Positions 15,033 through 15,980 of a stretch of DNA of 15,980 bases are shown one piece after another. The translations under genes and the position numbers were made by a program. The stretch lies in assembly GCA_964389805.1 (NCBI GenBank), contig CAYMFU010000280.1, forward strand, positions 1-15,980, read 5' to 3'. The notes beneath the pieces were generated by a model. That model made no database searches, was not told the DNA's origin, and worked only from the letters and a program-made list of their open reading frames with translations. This DNA comes from JAGTVG01 sp964389805 (lineage in GTDB: Bacteria > Bacteroidota > Bacteroidia > Cytophagales > Cyclobacteriaceae). Each line of letters begins with the position of its first letter. Positions within the stretch are counted from its first letter, which is position 1.

Positions 15033-15980
15033 ATGGCAAAAGCGGACGAAAAATTTCTTTACATTCAATCGATTTATAAAAAGCCGGTGAAACGTACCCC
15101 TGTCTGGATCATGCGGCAGGCCGGACGCTATTTACCTGAATATATGAAGGTACGGGAAAAACATGATTTCATTACTGTATGCAAAACTCCGGAACTTGCC
15201 ACAGAAGTCACACTTCAACCAATAAGGCGTTTTGGATTTGATGCAGCCATTTTGTTTTCAGATATTCTGGTGATTCCGGAAGCCCTGGGTCAGAACCTTG
15301 AATTTCTTGAAAATCACGGCCCGAAATTATATCCTCAGATCCTTCTGGACAAGGATATTCGGACTCTGGATCATCTGGAAATAGAATTGAAGCTCTCCTA
15401 TGTCGCGGATGCTATAAAGATGATCACGGCTGAACTAAATGGAAAGACCCCTTTGATCGGTTTTAGTGGATCGCCCTTTACATTGGCCACCTATATGATT
15501 GAAGGAAAACCGACAAGAAATTTCAAGTATATAAAGAAAATGCTGTACCATGAACCTGAAAGGCTTTCCACCCTGCTGGATCTTCTGACAGAGGCGGTGA
15601 GTCGTTACCTGGCGATGCAGATCGAGGCTGGAGTTCAGGCAGTACAGCTGTTTGATACCTGGGGTGGCATTTTACCAGTCCATTTGTATGATCCCTTTTC
15701 GGCACATTATATGAAAAGGATAGCTGCCAACCTGAAGAAATACGATGTTCCAGTTACATTATTCAGTAAAGGAGGTATTGAACTGGCAAAACAATTGGTT
15801 GACAGTGATGCTTCAATGATTGGGATCGACTGGATGACTGATCTGCAGGAAGCTAAAAATCTACTTGGCCCGAAGTTCGCTCTCCAGGGCAACCTTGATC
15901 CAACGACACTATATGGCAGTCATGATATCATCAGGAAAGAGGTAAAAAGGGTTCTTGAGGTTTTTGGAAATGAAAGCGGG
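15033..15980 (+). CDS. hemE: Uroporphyrinogen decarboxylase, 3' end cut by window
   Basis: The frame is open for 316 codons and runs off the window; the family is about 340-350 residues, so only the C terminus is missing. The enzyme decarboxylates uroporphyrinogen III to coproporphyrinogen III. Both family signatures are present: PVWIMRQAGRYLPE (23-36) and GFSGSPFTLATYMIEG (143-158). Asp77 in FSDIL is the conserved substrate-binding aspartate, and Tyr154 matches the conserved active-site tyrosine. ALQGNLDP near the window end is another conserved block. The start ATG follows GGGATAACAA, with AAGGGA as a weak ribosome binding site. No frameshift or stop interrupts it. Confidence 0.96.
   Translation, partial: MAKADEKFLYIQSIYKKPVKRTPVWIMRQAGRYLPEYMKVREKHDFITVCKTPELATEVTLQPIRRFGFDAAILFSDILVIPEALGQNLEFLENHGPKLYPQILLDKDIRTLDHLEIELKLSYVADAIKMITAELNGKTPLIGFSGSPFTLATYMIEGKPTRNFKYIKKMLYHEPERLSTLLDLLTEAVSRYLAMQIEAGVQAVQLFDTWGGILPVHLYDPFSAHYMKRIAANLKKYDVPVTLFSKGGIELAKQLVDSDASMIGIDWMTDLQEAKNLLGPKFALQGNLDPTTLYGSHDIIRKEVKRVLEVFGNESG

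Noticed and set aside
15033..15980. Possible broken hemE, since no stop codon is found
   Set aside because: The frame is intact to the last base and simply continues beyond the window; the length matches a normal gene missing about 30 codons.

Overview
The window reads as a single-strand (+) stretch of a Bacteroidota chromosome, most likely an anaerobically respiring, menaquinone-using, uncultured or environmental lineage. The indications are AT-rich intergenic DNA, few strong Shine-Dalgarno sites, a DUF5777-like outer-membrane barrel, a fused CcsBA (system II) cytochrome c synthetase, and haem genes that start from glutamyl-tRNA. The taxonomic call is inference. No rRNA, tRNA, insertion sequence, integrase or CRISPR array was seen.

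Region 1 (10-7661) is a membrane-bound periplasmic redox cluster. A secreted beta-barrel protein (10-921) is followed by a three-gene module: a Tat-exported iron-sulfur ferredoxin (933-1910), a ten-helix NrfD/DsrP-type quinone-interacting membrane protein (1915-3252) and a secreted, C-terminally membrane-anchored Ig-like protein (3272-4162). After a 280-base AT-rich gap the same module occurs again in the same order (4443-5402, 5395-6711, 6708-7661), clearly paralogous but diverged. No molybdopterin or other catalytic subunit lies between them. The arrangement therefore looks like two versions of a quinol/periplasm electron-transfer module whose partner is a cytochrome or lies upstream of the window. 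Both ferredoxins lack the same cysteine of the first cluster motif, and the second copy looks like a Tat lipoprotein.

Region 2 (7864-8332) is a small mono-haem c-type cytochrome with a strong ribosome binding site and a clear intrinsic terminator, a plausible periplasmic electron carrier for the redox modules. A 381-base non-coding stretch (8284-8664), holding that terminator, a dyad resembling a Crp/Fnr-family site and promoter-like motifs, separates it from region 3.

Region 3 (8665-end) makes haem and attaches it to cytochromes: fused CcsBA (haem export and ligation to CxxCH), a possible 42-codon small ORF, a HemX/CcsA-like membrane protein, then hemA, hemC and a hemE cut by the window end. 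hemD is not between hemC and hemE. As a whole the window couples a menaquinol-to-periplasm electron route to the synthesis and maturation of the c-type cytochromes such a route needs.
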